Notes: a model not told the origin generated them from the letters alone. Numbered from the stretch's first letter, positions 7,794-17,060 are shown. The stretch is DNA of 64,000 bases from Planctomycetaceae bacterium (GCA_900299185.1 OMIV01000190.1:1-64000); one strand, 5' to 3'. Made by a program: numbers and translations.

Positions 7794-10079
7794 ATGACCA
7801 AACAACGATCACTCTGGAGCTCGGCTGGGCGAGCAGTATGGCTGACTTTTGGGGCGATGGCGGTAATTGCGGCATGCCTCATCGTTGGCATTACAGTTGT
7901 GGAATCTTTCGCACATGCGATTGGAGACCAACGTTTCGAGACTGAGACGCTCCGCTGGCGAACCGACGGGCAGTTGGCAATCCATTTGCGCAGCGATAGC
8001 GGCGAACATGCTCGGTCGCTCGAGGGACAGTCGCTGGAACCGGCGAAGACTTCAGCGGAGTACTTCAACTTCACGAACGAGTCGTTGTGGCTCCACCGCG
8101 ACCCGATCATGCCCACTCAACGCGTGCAGAAGGCTGACAACATCGACTCGGCAACTACTTGGTTCTTTCACGAACGAGATGGTCGCGGCATTTATGTGGC
8201 GGTGGACAGGCTGACGAAGCAAACGATCGGGTATCTCGGACCGCGCGGGTTTCAGGAGACGCTGCCCCAGGTAGATCGCCAATTCGACCTTTCGGAGACG
8301 CATAGCTCAGGACGCATTGGCTTAATGCGGCAGTGGTCGCGACGTCTGACGGGACTTGATTGGACAGGTTCCGATCTCAATTTGAATTACACCGGTGAGC
8401 TGTTGGTGCAGAACAACGGTCGGCGGCTGTACTTGGTCGATCTCAAGCAACGTGAAACACATGTCGTGCATGACGGCGAACCGATTGCTGCCGTGGCGTT
8501 GATGAAGACCGCGGGAATGGACCAACCACGTTTGGCGCTACGGTTCGCAGATCGCGTCGACGAGCGAGACACCTTTGCCCCCTACTCGATTAAGACTGTC
8601 GTCAAGCTACCGAACTCCGTGCGTGAGTGGGCGGCGTTCGAATGGATCCCCAATACCGGCGACAAGCACGATCGACACATCTACGTGAGAACGTTTCGCG
8701 GTCAGTACGAGATCGCGTGGTCCGACTCGGACGGTGTTGTGTTGCAGGAACACAAAGTCCGACTTCGCAGCAACCGGGATGATGTCGACGAGAATGGAAA
8801 TGCCGTCCAGATCCCTGGCTTCGTGGCTTGGATGATGGGCTCCGTGCAGTGTCCGTTTTTTTCCACAACGATGTATGGAGTTTTTACAGCATCGGCGGTC
8901 GCTTCTCGCGAGTTCGATCCCGAAACCGCAACACCGGCGCTCTACGGAGCCAGCGTGGCTGAAGCTCGGCAGCAAGTTTGGGCGACGGTGGCGCTGCCGC
9001 TGTTCACGACATGGCTCATCGGCGGCTTTTGGAGTTGGCTCGGAGTGCGACGGCTCAAGATGTTCGGCATGCCGACTCACGAACGCCGTTTTTGGGCCGT
9101 CTGGATCGGCGTGTTTGGCTTGCCGGGGTATCTCGCCTTGAGAGTTCATCGTCACTGGCCACTGCTCGTGAAGTGCTCGGCTTGCTTGAAGAAGGCGCCG
9201 TGTAATACGGAATGCTGCGTGCGTTGCGGGGCGAGTGGGATAGGCATCCTCCCTGTCAGCTTGGGCCAGTCGACGTGCAGTAATAATGACAGGCTGGTTG
9301 CCTATACCACAAAGGACAGACAGCGGACTTCTTTGATGATTGCCGCTCGGTGCGTGGAGCAGGCGGAGCATTGGGGATTCGAGTTTGCCGCGAGGCTAGG
9401 GCCTGCGGCGGGAGTCGGCGTGCTCGTCGTCAAAGAGCTACGAACGGTCGCGGGAGTTGTCGTGCTCGGACTGGCGGCGTTTGTGTGGTTGGTCGGCTCG
9501 AAGATGAATCTGCCGGTGCTCAATGCCTTCACGGGACACTCGGCTCGAGTGTCTCCGTTCTTGCAAAACTATCAATTGCCGACCTACGTCTGTATGAGCG
9601 TGTTGCTCGCGCTGGCACTTGGTTACTGGCAAACGATCTCCGAAGGATCGAATGGCGCGTGGCAGTTCTTGTTACATCGACCTGTAAGCCGCCGAGCAGT
9701 CGTTCTCAGCAAGTTGGTGATTGGTTTGTTGCTGGTACTGCTACTGAGCGCTTGGCCGATCGTGGTGCTGGGTTGGTGGGCGAGCAAACCGGGTTCGTTC
9801 GTCGCGCCGTTTGAGTGGTGGATGACGGAGCCGTTCTGGCGAATGTGGTGGCTGATGCCAGTCGTTTATCTCGGAGCGTTCGCCAGCGGATTGCGGCCAG
9901 CTCGTTGGACGGGGACACGATTGCTGCCCTTGATAGCTGTGGTGGGGATCCTTTTGCTCCATCAGCAGTTCTCAGTGCGGACTTGGATTTGGCAAGCTGA
10001 AGCGGGAGTTGTCGCGGTTGTCATGGCGGCGATGGCGATCGCGATTCTGACGGTGGGTCAGGAACGCGATTACGCGTGA
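7794..10079 (+). CDS. Sensor-like domain / zinc-knuckle / ABC-2 permease fusion
   Basis: The 761-residue protein has an N-terminal membrane helix (17-38), then a large domain of about 350 residues that is probably outside the cytoplasm. Two more membrane helices follow (396-416, 432-450). Next is a cysteine cluster (Cys461, 464, 470, 474, 475, 478) like a small zinc knuckle, a linker of about 60 residues, and a complete ABC-2 permease domain (545-761) paralogous to the preceding permease gene. The first 450 residues are paralogous to the next gene: both have TWFF, GYxG and GxRG blocks. The linker is encoded by a palindromic repeat (9237-9308), suggesting that two genes were joined. A GAGG site precedes the ATG at 7794. 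It probably acts with the upstream ATPase. Confidence 0.8.
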   Translation: MTKQRSLWSSAGRAVWLTFGAMAVIAACLIVGITVVESFAHAIGDQRFETETLRWRTDGQLAIHLRSDSGEHARSLEGQSLEPAKTSAEYFNFTNESLWLHRDPIMPTQRVQKADNIDSATTWFFHERDGRGIYVAVDRLTKQTIGYLGPRGFQETLPQVDRQFDLSETHSSGRIGLMRQWSRRLTGLDWTGSDLNLNYTGELLVQNNGRRLYLVDLKQRETHVVHDGEPIAAVALMKTAGMDQPRLALRFADRVDERDTFAPYSIKTVVKLPNSVREWAAFEWIPNTGDKHDRHIYVRTFRGQYEIAWSDSDGVVLQEHKVRLRSNRDDVDENGNAVQIPGFVAWMMGSVQCPFFSTTMYGVFTASAVASREFDPETATPALYGASVAEARQQVWATVALPLFTTWLIGGFWSWLGVRRLKMFGMPTHERRFWAVWIGVFGLPGYLALRVHRHWPLLVKCSACLKKAPCNTECCVRCGASGIGILPVSLGQSTCSNNDRLVAYTTKDRQRTSLMIAARCVEQAEHWGFEFAARLGPAAGVGVLVVKELRTVAGVVVLGLAAFVWLVGSKMNLPVLNAFTGHSARVSPFLQNYQLPTYVCMSVLLALALGYWQTISEGSNGAWQFLLHRPVSRRAVVLSKLVIGLLLVLLLSAWPIVVLGWWASKPGSFVAPFEWWMTEPFWRMWWLMPVVYLGAFASGLRPARWTGTRLLPLIAVVGILLLHQQFSVRTWIWQAEAGVVAVVMAAMAIAILTVGQERDYA
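9237..9308. repeat. Palindromic repeat inside the fusion gene, encoding its linker
   Basis: Arms at 9237-9258 and 9287-9308 match at 18 of 22 positions as an inverted repeat (core ATAGGCA and CCTGTCA, mirrored by TGACAGG and TGCCTAT), separated by 28 bases. The translated stretch GIGILPV and DRLVAYTTKDRQ is of a kind I remember from many planctomycete hypothetical proteins, where it comes from dispersed repeats. The reading frame stays open across it. Confidence 0.65.
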
Positions 10080-10212
10080 AGTCTTTCAATGTAGCCATCA
10101 TCACTCGCGTGAGGCGACTTCTTTGGTTCGAGCTCCGTCAGCAGTGATCTAGCTCACACAGCGAGGGGCGACATTGGCCCGTGGTGTTAGAGATCACAGT
10201 TTAGAGGCAGAC

Positions 10213-11775
10213 ATGAAACGCTCACGGTTTGGAAATTGGTTGCTGGGAGTCATGGTCGCGGGCGGCTTGGCGGTGCTTGTCATGTTGGCGGCAATGCTGT
10301 TGAGCATGTGGCTGTCTCAGAGAGAAGCAGTTGCTCAACAACGCGCGATGAAATCATGGAGTTATCAGCAGCTTGTCGCATTACAGACCGGCGAGGTCGT
10401 CGTGCAGACAACGACTCAGAATCCTCAGCCCTTAGTGGGCGAGTCGGGGCAGACTGTCACATTTACGACACCTCAAGGTGAGCCGGTGCCAGTAACGGAA
10501 GAAATGCCCGTCGCCAAAGGGCAGCATTGCGAGCTGGAGTCGCGCGACGACCAGTCGCTGATAAGGATGGTCTCAACGCTGACCGGTGATTGGCGGATTG
10601 AGCATCAGACTCCGGGCCGACTTCCGCCGGAGAGCCGCGTGACAGCGGTGAATGTCGAGACCGGCGAGACTTGGTTTTTTGTGATTCCGAATCGACTCGA
10701 TGAGCCGTGCTACTTCGCAGGCTATCGCTGGACCGGCCGACTCACGGAACCGCTGGGGTTCATTGGCGCGCGCGGTCTGATGAAGACGAAGCCGACGTGT
10801 GACGAAGGATTTCAGTGGATCGACTCTGAGTCCGGGCAGACGGGCCGCATGCTGGGGACCGGGAACTTCTACAGCGTGCATCCCATGCAGACGCTGTTTT
10901 CATGGGACGAATCAAACAATGCTCAGCATCGCTCGGTGATAGTGTGGGAGGGCGATCGACGGCGGCTGTTCGAGATCAACTTCGCTCGCTCAGGAGCCGA
11001 TGCCGTGCAGCTCGTGCGAGACTTCGGAGATGACCGACCGGTGTCATTAAAACTCCATCAAGAGCAAGCCCGGTACGGCTCGGACGGACGCTTGAATCCG
11101 ACCGAGCCGCCGCAGGGCTTCATTCGCTTCAACGATCGAGTCGAGTTTGTCGGCCCCAACTGGAAGGCAACTCACACGCTGCAACTGCCTAAGTTGCTCC
11201 GCGACAAGGCGGTCACGCTCTACGAAACCGATATGGGGCCAATTGCGATCACTTACGACGAGTCAGTCTCACGAACCGAAGGTTATGTCCTCGTTCGAGC
11301 CCACTGGCTAACAGACAACGGCGAGATCACGAAGCAGATCGAGTGGCATGACGAGCCACGCAAGCTCGCCGGTGATGTCGTGCAGTTGTCGTGGAGTCGT
11401 TCGGTGCCGCAAGCCATGACGTTGATGCCCGCGATTCCGCTGCTGTCACTCGCTGACAGAGTTCAATTAGTACGCTTCAACCCGCTGTTCGATCTATCGC
11501 TTAATGAAAAGACCAAGCACGGTGATTACTTTCTGCCATCGCTAAGAGGCTGGTGGGATCTCCTACGACGCGAGATCACAGCCGGTGATCTCGTCGGCTG
11601 GCTGATCTGCCTACTTGGTGGAGCAGCGAGCGTCGCGTTCTTCTGGAAGAGCGACCGCTCGCGCGACCTACACGGCCTCGAACTCGCCGCCTGGAGCGGA
11701 CTCATCTTCCTGCTCGGCCCCGCAGGACTCATGGGCTTCCTCACACATCGACCGTTCTCTCGCCACGAGGCGTAA
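10213..11775 (+). CDS. Membrane-anchored sensor-like paralogue without permease domain
   Basis: The 520-residue product has an N-terminal membrane helix (about 8-33), a large domain likely outside the cytoplasm, and two C-terminal membrane segments (about 460-478 and 492-512). It ends at HRPFSRHEA, the point where the paralogous 761-residue protein continues into its zinc knuckle and permease. Shared blocks with that protein include TWFF, a GY-x-LT-x-PLGFIGARG region and the paired C-terminal helices. I chose the ATG at 10213, preceded by a GAGG site, over the 13-codon-longer frame at 10174. No enzyme motif is visible. It is the last gene of the ABC locus and may modulate the transporter. Confidence 0.7.
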   Translation: MKRSRFGNWLLGVMVAGGLAVLVMLAAMLLSMWLSQREAVAQQRAMKSWSYQQLVALQTGEVVVQTTTQNPQPLVGESGQTVTFTTPQGEPVPVTEEMPVAKGQHCELESRDDQSLIRMVSTLTGDWRIEHQTPGRLPPESRVTAVNVETGETWFFVIPNRLDEPCYFAGYRWTGRLTEPLGFIGARGLMKTKPTCDEGFQWIDSESGQTGRMLGTGNFYSVHPMQTLFSWDESNNAQHRSVIVWEGDRRRLFEINFARSGADAVQLVRDFGDDRPVSLKLHQEQARYGSDGRLNPTEPPQGFIRFNDRVEFVGPNWKATHTLQLPKLLRDKAVTLYETDMGPIAITYDESVSRTEGYVLVRAHWLTDNGEITKQIEWHDEPRKLAGDVVQLSWSRSVPQAMTLMPAIPLLSLADRVQLVRFNPLFDLSLNEKTKHGDYFLPSLRGWWDLLRREITAGDLVGWLICLLGGAASVAFFWKSDRSRDLHGLELAAWSGLIFLLGPAGLMGFLTHRPFSRHEA

Positions 11776-11811
11776 TTCACGAACGGTCGAATGCTTCCGC
11801 TACTCCGCATC

Positions 11812-14100
11812 CTACGGCTTTGCCGGCGTTTCAGAGATCTCGACCAACCCAACGTCGACGTACTGACCGCCGCCCGTTTGATGGCAATGCACCGCGAGCG
11901 TGCTCTTGCCGCCGTGCAGCTTCTTGACCGCTTCGGCATCGAGCGGCACTTCCACGTAGTCCGTCGTGAAGCCCGTCGTCCGCGCGATCAAGTGGCCGTC
12001 GAAGTAGATCTCGGTGTCTTCGTCGTGATGGATGCGAACGGCATACTCGCGACCAGTTTGCGGCTTCCAATCGGCGGGCAAGTCGAGCGAACGACGCAGC
12101 CAAATATCATTACTCTTCCAGACGGTCTTCACATGACTGCCGGGAGTCGTCGGCTCGCCAAAGCCGCCGGGGCCGCTCTTCCAAGATGAGTCATCGAAGC
12201 TCGACTGGTGCCAATTCTCACCGGGCTTGTCCGTCGTGTAGCGCCATGTTTGAGCGTCCTTCTCAGACGTCGGCACGAGCGTCGTCACTTTTGGAGCGGG
12301 CAGATACAGCTTGCGAGCGGCTGCCGAGATCTTGTCGGCGTCCATCTTCACGACGCTGCGGTCATAGGTCATGAGGCCGTTGACCTCGACTTCGACGTCG
12401 GTCGTTTGTGTGTAGACCGCTGCTGCCAGGCCCTTGCCGATCATCGGTCGCAGCGCGGCGAGCTGCCCAACATACGCCTTCGTCAGGTCATCACGATTCG
12501 TGAAAGAGCGATAGCCCCAGTTGTCTTTGCCCTGCCACGTATGCCCTTCGAGCGGCAGGCCGAGCCCACCAAACTCGCCGAGCACGGTCGCTCGATCAGG
12601 CCACAAACGCGGCATGAACGGGCCGGGGTAGCGATGAATGTCGTAGACGTCGCCGACCGGAAAGTCGTTGCCGCCCGAGGCACAGTTCACGAGGCGGCTC
12701 GGGTCGTACTGCTTCGTCCATTTCGTCACTGCGACGGTATTGGCTTTCCCCCAACCTTCGTTGAACGGCACCCACATCACGATGCACGGGAAGTTCTTGA
12801 GCGAGTCGATGATCGCCTTCCACTCGCGATTGAGATTGTCGGACGACTCCTGCGAGCGAGTCATCTCACTGTTGTCGAACTTGCCGAACGGATCCCACTT
12901 CGTCTCTTTGTCGCCGCTGGGTAAGTCTTGCCACACAAGCAAGCCGAGCTTGTCGCAGTGGTGATACCAGCGCGCGGGCTCGACCTTCACATGCTTGCGA
13001 ACCATGTTGAAGCCGAGCTTCTTCGTCATCTCAAGGTCGTACTTCAGAGCCTCATCCGTCGGCGCGGTATAGAGCCCATCGGGCCAGAAGCCTTGATCGA
13101 GCGGCCCGTATTGAAAGACCGGCTTGTTGTTGAGCATCAGACGCCACAAACCTTGCTCGTCTTTCGCCATCGAGATCTTGCGCATGGCGAAGTAGCTCTT
13201 CACAGTCTCCAATGGGCTTTGTGGACTCAATTCAGCGCTGACCTCAACGTTGTAAAGCACAGGATTTTCCGGGCTCCACAATTGCGCTTCTGGAATCGAG
13301 ACTACAACGGGTTTTTGGTAGCTACCGCTCGCAGAGCCCACTGCTTTTCCATTGCGAGTCACTGTGACTCGAATCGTGGTGCGTGTCGTGAGCATCTTTG
13401 CAAAGACAGAGACCGTGCCTGCATCGACATCGGGAGTGATTGTAAGCGAGTCGATGTAGGTCATCGGCACTGGCTCCATCCAAACGGTCTGCCAAATGCC
13501 AGTTGTCGGCGTGTACCAAATGCCGTGCGGCTTGCGGACTTGCTTGCCGCGCGGCTGATAGCCGGCATCGCTCGGATCGAAGACCGAGACGACGATCTCT
13601 TGCGGGCCGTCGCCCTTGAGTGCGTCAGTGATGTCGCACGAGAACGGGTCGTAGCCGCCTGTGTGAGTTGTTACCTCTTTGCCATTGATCCAAACAGTCG
13701 TCTGCCAATCGACCGCACCGAAGTGCAAGAGGATGCGCTGGCCCGTCCATGCCGGCTTGTCGAACGTCCGCCGGTACCACAATCGGTTCTCTGGCCCGAC
13801 AAACTTCATGACGCCGGACAAAGCTGACTCAACCGGGAACGGCACAAGAATCTTGCCGTCCCACTGCGTCGGCTGAGCTTCGTCTTTAGGACGAATGGCA
13901 TACTCCCACAGACCGTTGAGGTTCTGCCATTGCTGCCTTACGAGCTGCGGTCGCGGATACTCGGGATGCGCCTTGTCGGGCGAGACATCCTTCGCCCATT
14001 TCGTCATCAGCGGCGCCTTCGTCGGCGGCCAATCTTGAGCACTGAGCGTCGAAGCCATAACCGCGACGATTAAACCACACACCGTTCGAGCGTCGAACAT
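11812..14100 (-). CDS. Exported glycoside hydrolase family 2 enzyme
   Basis: The 762-residue product has a signal peptide (about 1-21, cut near LSAQD) and the GH2 order: a sugar-binding jelly-roll (about 50-210), an immunoglobulin-like domain (about 215-310), a TIM barrel (about 310-600) and an extra C-terminal galactose-binding-like domain (about 620-760). The acid/base Glu448 lies in MWVPFNEGWG and the nucleophile Glu509 in VLGEFGG. GH2 enzymes hydrolyse beta-galactosides, glucuronides or mannosides; the specificity cannot be fixed here. It is likely periplasmic or secreted and used on polysaccharides. It is convergent with the ABC locus, with 36 bases between the stops. Confidence 0.9.
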   Translation of the reverse strand: MFDARTVCGLIVAVMASTLSAQDWPPTKAPLMTKWAKDVSPDKAHPEYPRPQLVRQQWQNLNGLWEYAIRPKDEAQPTQWDGKILVPFPVESALSGVMKFVGPENRLWYRRTFDKPAWTGQRILLHFGAVDWQTTVWINGKEVTTHTGGYDPFSCDITDALKGDGPQEIVVSVFDPSDAGYQPRGKQVRKPHGIWYTPTTGIWQTVWMEPVPMTYIDSLTITPDVDAGTVSVFAKMLTTRTTIRVTVTRNGKAVGSASGSYQKPVVVSIPEAQLWSPENPVLYNVEVSAELSPQSPLETVKSYFAMRKISMAKDEQGLWRLMLNNKPVFQYGPLDQGFWPDGLYTAPTDEALKYDLEMTKKLGFNMVRKHVKVEPARWYHHCDKLGLLVWQDLPSGDKETKWDPFGKFDNSEMTRSQESSDNLNREWKAIIDSLKNFPCIVMWVPFNEGWGKANTVAVTKWTKQYDPSRLVNCASGGNDFPVGDVYDIHRYPGPFMPRLWPDRATVLGEFGGLGLPLEGHTWQGKDNWGYRSFTNRDDLTKAYVGQLAALRPMIGKGLAAAVYTQTTDVEVEVNGLMTYDRSVVKMDADKISAAARKLYLPAPKVTTLVPTSEKDAQTWRYTTDKPGENWHQSSFDDSSWKSGPGGFGEPTTPGSHVKTVWKSNDIWLRRSLDLPADWKPQTGREYAVRIHHDEDTEIYFDGHLIARTTGFTTDYVEVPLDAEAVKKLHGGKSTLAVHCHQTGGGQYVDVGLVEISETPAKP

Positions 14101-14414
14101 GCTGCACCACCTCTGAAAATGGCGACCGTCGAAAACTCAACAACCAACCGTTGAAGTTCCAACAAACTCGCCTTGATAGACATGTCAATCACAACCAACA
14201 AAACCAAGCTAGGTGAAACGGGAGGACGCGTCTCAGTCAGCTACGTAGCTCAGTCGCACCGCAAATGAAATTGGCAACACAAATCCTGAGCGTTGCAGAC
14301 GCTCTATCTCAACCGACCGATCCGCTCCAAGAACATTTTGCAGTCGTTCTTACACCAGCCCGATTGCCACAACCAAGCGATTCTCCATCGCACGTTCTAA
14401 GTGTTTCGAACGCA
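14101..14414. other. Intergenic stretch, no gene supported
   Basis: This stretch separates the GH2 start from the SDR stop, both on the minus strand. It presumably carries the GH2 promoter. I see no hairpin followed by a T-run, and the open frames present run into the neighbouring genes antisense and look spurious. Confidence 0.4.
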
Positions 14415-15176
14415 TCACCTCGACAACCAACCGCCGTCGATCGGGATGATGCTGCCGTGCATGTAGTTCGACGCGTCGGACGCCAAGAACACACACAGCG
14501 GAGCGAGTTCATCCGGCGCCGCCCAACGTCCGATCGGAATGCGATCGAGAATCTGAGGTCCTCTCACCGGATCATTCTTAAGCACGCCGGACATCTCGGT
14601 CTCGATGTAGCCGGGGCAAATGCAATTCACGTTGATGCCTTTCGAAGCCCAGCTTGTCGCCAGCGATTTCGTCAGTCCGGCCAGCCCATGCTTCGCCGAC
14701 GCATACGCCGTGATGTTGAGCCCTCCTTCGAAGCACATCACCGAGCCAAGATTGATGACCTTGCCTCGTCCGCGCGGCAGCATGAATTCGGAACATTGCA
14801 CGGCAAGATCCATCGCCGCGAAGAGGTGCACTTCCAGCAGATAACGCCACTTCTCCGGCGGATATTCTTCGGGTGCAAACCGGCCCGTGACTCCCGCGTT
14901 GTTGACCAAAATGTCGAGCCGCCCCAGCTCTGCAGCCACTCGTCGAGCCAACCCGGCTCGCTGCTCGGGCACTCCCAAGTCAGCCTTCAAGTCGACAAAA
15001 CGGCGACCGCATGATTCCACCAAGCGACGAGTTTCAGTGGACTCGCCAGTACGTGTCACCGTCGCGATGTCTGCACCCGCTTGAGCCAGCCCCCACGCCA
15101 ACGCTTGCCCAATTCCGCGACCAGCTCCGGTCACAAAAGCCACTCGGCCATCCAGTTTGAAGAGATCCAAAATCAC
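14415..15176 (-). CDS. Short-chain dehydrogenase/reductase, gluconate/2-deoxygluconate type
   Basis: The 253-residue product is a classical SDR of normal length. It shows the cofactor motif TGAGRGIGQ (16-24), NNAG (92-95), catalytic Ser145 in LGSV, and Tyr158 and Lys162 in YASAK. The late CPGYIETEM block and the C-terminal DGGWLSR ending are typical of gluconate 5-dehydrogenase and 2-deoxy-D-gluconate 3-dehydrogenase relatives, so a sugar-acid substrate is likely, but SDR specificities drift easily. It acts in the cytoplasm. It lies on the same strand as the GH2 gene, 314 bases upstream of it; a shared sugar-degradation role is possible but not shown. Confidence 0.85.
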   Translation of the reverse strand: MILDLFKLDGRVAFVTGAGRGIGQALAWGLAQAGADIATVTRTGESTETRRLVESCGRRFVDLKADLGVPEQRAGLARRVAAELGRLDILVNNAGVTGRFAPEEYPPEKWRYLLEVHLFAAMDLAVQCSEFMLPRGRGKVINLGSVMCFEGGLNITAYASAKHGLAGLTKSLATSWASKGINVNCICPGYIETEMSGVLKNDPVRGPQILDRIPIGRWAAPDELAPLCVFLASDASNYMHGSIIPIDGGWLSR

Positions 15177-15486
15177 GGTGAGGACTCCTGCGAGAAACCT
15201 TGAAAGAGCGACACTTCATTTTCGCACGACGACAAACCAAACAGCCATAAGTGCGATGCTTGAGGAAGCGTAGTCACTGCCGCTCGGAAGGCGACCTTGA
15301 TGCAATGCGGCTCCCAACAACACTTGCTGGCCCGCTCCGCGCGACTCACCGTTTGGGTTTCCTACGGCCAGAGATGTTCGTCACATCGTTCTTCGATTGG
15401 CATTCGAACGCCTCAACATCTGGAATAGCATCCGCCGCTTGCGAGCCATCGGGCTCAACCAACAGACGTCCTTTGTGAGACTCGTC
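15177..15486. other. Intergenic stretch, no gene supported
   Basis: This is the divergent region between the SDR gene and the antitoxin gene. It probably holds both promoters. Frames open here on both strands but lack credible starts or family features. Confidence 0.4.
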
Positions 15487-15705
15487 ATGAAGACTCAACT
15501 CACAGCGACCGTCGTCAACGGCACGCTGCAATTCGACGAACCCCTCAACCTTCCAGAACACAGCCGAGTCACGGTGTCGGTTTTGCCGAAGCCTTCAGAT
15601 GTTCTGCGACGTCAAGAAATCTTACGCAAGCTCTTCGATTCGTTTGACGAGCAGCCAATTAATGTTGCCCCCTTCACTCGAGACCAAATGCATGATCGCG
15701 ATTGA
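15487..15705 (+). CDS. AF2212/DUF104-like antitoxin
   Basis: The 72-residue product begins TATVVNGTLQFDEPLNLPE, the pattern of DUF104/AF2212-like antitoxins, whose N-terminal beta hairpin reads (V/I)xxGxLxxxxPLxLPEG. A short helical tail follows, which in the family wraps the partner toxin. I chose the ATG at 15487; a frame in the same phase opens at 15397. Its last 14 bases overlap the start of a PIN-domain toxin gene, the standard arrangement for translational coupling. Because that toxin is broken, the antitoxin is probably a remnant. Confidence 0.7.
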   Translation: MKTQLTATVVNGTLQFDEPLNLPEHSRVTVSVLPKPSDVLRRQEILRKLFDSFDEQPINVAPFTRDQMHDRD

Positions 15706-16107
15706 TACCAACATTTGGGCCTATGCGATCAGCCAGCAAGACCCCGAGAAACAGAAGCATGCCAGAGAGCTCCTCAATCGCCTGGCGATGACAGATGAGA
15801 CCATCACGCTATGGCAAGTCACGAGTGAGTTCATGAACTGCCTCTATCGCATGGAGGGCAAAGGCGAAATCTCGACCGTACAAAGCGATCAATGGACCGA
15901 GTGGAGATCGAACTTTTCCCCATCCAACAACCGCTGGTCGCGAAGATTCTCACGGCCCTCGACCTCCGACGTCGGCATCGCTTATCGCATTGAGACAGCA
16001 GGCTCTTGGCGGCGTGCATTGAGTCTGATGTCACGACTCTGTACTCCGAAGACTTAAGCCACAACACACGGTACCAGTCGGTGCTTGTCGTCAATCCGTT
16101 TGCTTGA
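15692..16107 (+). pseudogene. Decayed VapC-type PIN toxin (frameshift plus nonsense codon)
   Basis: The ATG at 15692 opens MIAIDTNIWAYA, the PIN-domain start with its first metal-binding Asp, and the conserved TSEF segment with its Glu follows. Between about 15870 and 15900 the reading phase shifts by an apparent one-base loss. The second phase then reads KILTALDLRRRHRLSH, a TGA at 15991-15993 where relatives have the Trp of a WDS motif, then DSRLLAACIESD, LYSEDLSHN and a natural end at VVNPFA (stop 16105-16107). So all parts of a VapC-type ribonuclease are present but two lesions separate them. The first phase alone continues to a meaningless tail ending at 16057. Confidence 0.75.
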
Positions 16108-16178
16108 GTTGAGAGCCATCGCCGCTCACGGCTAAGAATTGAGCTGCACTCAACGCCGCTCTTCATTGAGGACTCGCC

Positions 16179-17060
16179 ATGAAGTTCGAACACGTCCGCT
16201 CGCTCACTCATAACAACGCAGTGTATTGGTCCGCGTTTTCGCCCGATGGCAAACGCATCGCCACGGCGAGCCTCGACAACATGGTGAAGCTATGGTCGAC
16301 CGACGACGGTCAGTTACTCAACACGCTCAAAGGTCATGGTGACGGAGTGACCTTTGTGGGATTCCTGGCAGATGGTCGCATCGCAACAGCCAGTCTCGAT
16401 CGCTCAGTTCGAGTGTGGCCTGCTGATGGCGGAGCCGCGACGACCACAATGCTCGGTCACCAAGACTATGTCCCGGCAGGAGCGGTCGCTCGCACCGGAA
16501 CGCTCATCGTGTCCGGGGGCTTCGATAAGACCGTTCGACTTTGGGATGCACAATCGGGCGCGGCCTTGGCTGTCCTCGCAGGTCACGATGCGCAGGTGCA
16601 ATGCGTCGCGGTGTCGTCCAACGGCAAACTCATCGCATCCGGTGGTGAAGACAACACCGTGCGTCTGTGGGACGCCGAAAGCAAGACACTCATCAAGACG
16701 ATCAACGGCCATACGCGAACGGTCGAAGGCGTCGCGTTCTCACCGGATGATTCAACATTGGCTTCGGCAGGAGCAGACGGTGCTCTCATGTTGTGGAACA
16801 CCAAAGGAGAAAAGGTGACGGCGGCAGAGGCCCCCACAGGCAAGCTGAAGTCGGTCGTCTTTATGCCCGACGGCAAGTCACTAGTGACCGGAGGAGCTGA
16901 CGGGGCTCTACGAATTTGGACGGTCAACGTCCCTCGTGAAGTCTTCAGCGTGAAGGCTCATCGCAACACCGTTTACGGAGTCACGGTCAGCGCGGACGGT
17001 AAGCAGCTCGCGTCGTCAGGCTTCGATCGCACGATCCATGTTTGGTCGGTGTCGCCGTGA
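16179..17060 (+). CDS. Seven-bladed WD40 repeat protein
   Basis: The 293-residue product is almost entirely WD40 repeats. I count seven units of 38-44 residues ending in W-containing strands such as NMVKLW, RSVRVW, KTVRLW, NTVRLW, GALMLW, GALRIW and RTIHVW, enough for one closed propeller. There is no signal peptide, so it should be cytoplasmic and act as a protein-binding scaffold. The stop codon overlaps the start of the following NosR-like gene, so the two are translationally coupled and may act together. The start ATG 16179 has a weak upstream purine stretch but matches the start of the first blade. Confidence 0.85.
   Translation: MKFEHVRSLTHNNAVYWSAFSPDGKRIATASLDNMVKLWSTDDGQLLNTLKGHGDGVTFVGFLADGRIATASLDRSVRVWPADGGAATTTMLGHQDYVPAGAVARTGTLIVSGGFDKTVRLWDAQSGAALAVLAGHDAQVQCVAVSSNGKLIASGGEDNTVRLWDAESKTLIKTINGHTRTVEGVAFSPDDSTLASAGADGALMLWNTKGEKVTAAEAPTGKLKSVVFMPDGKSLVTGGADGALRIWTVNVPREVFSVKAHRNTVYGVTVSADGKQLASSGFDRTIHVWSVSP

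Noticed and set aside
8607-9371. A 254-codon minus-strand frame under the sensor-permease fusion gene
   Set aside because: It is antisense to a gene with paralogues on either side, and its product is Arg- and His-rich without motif.
12928-13827. A 299-codon frame antisense to the GH2 gene
   Set aside because: The GH2 protein has both catalytic residues and correct domain order; the antisense product resembles no family.
14265-15014. A 249-codon frame antisense to the SDR gene
   Set aside because: The SDR frame carries all catalytic motifs; the other is a shadow.
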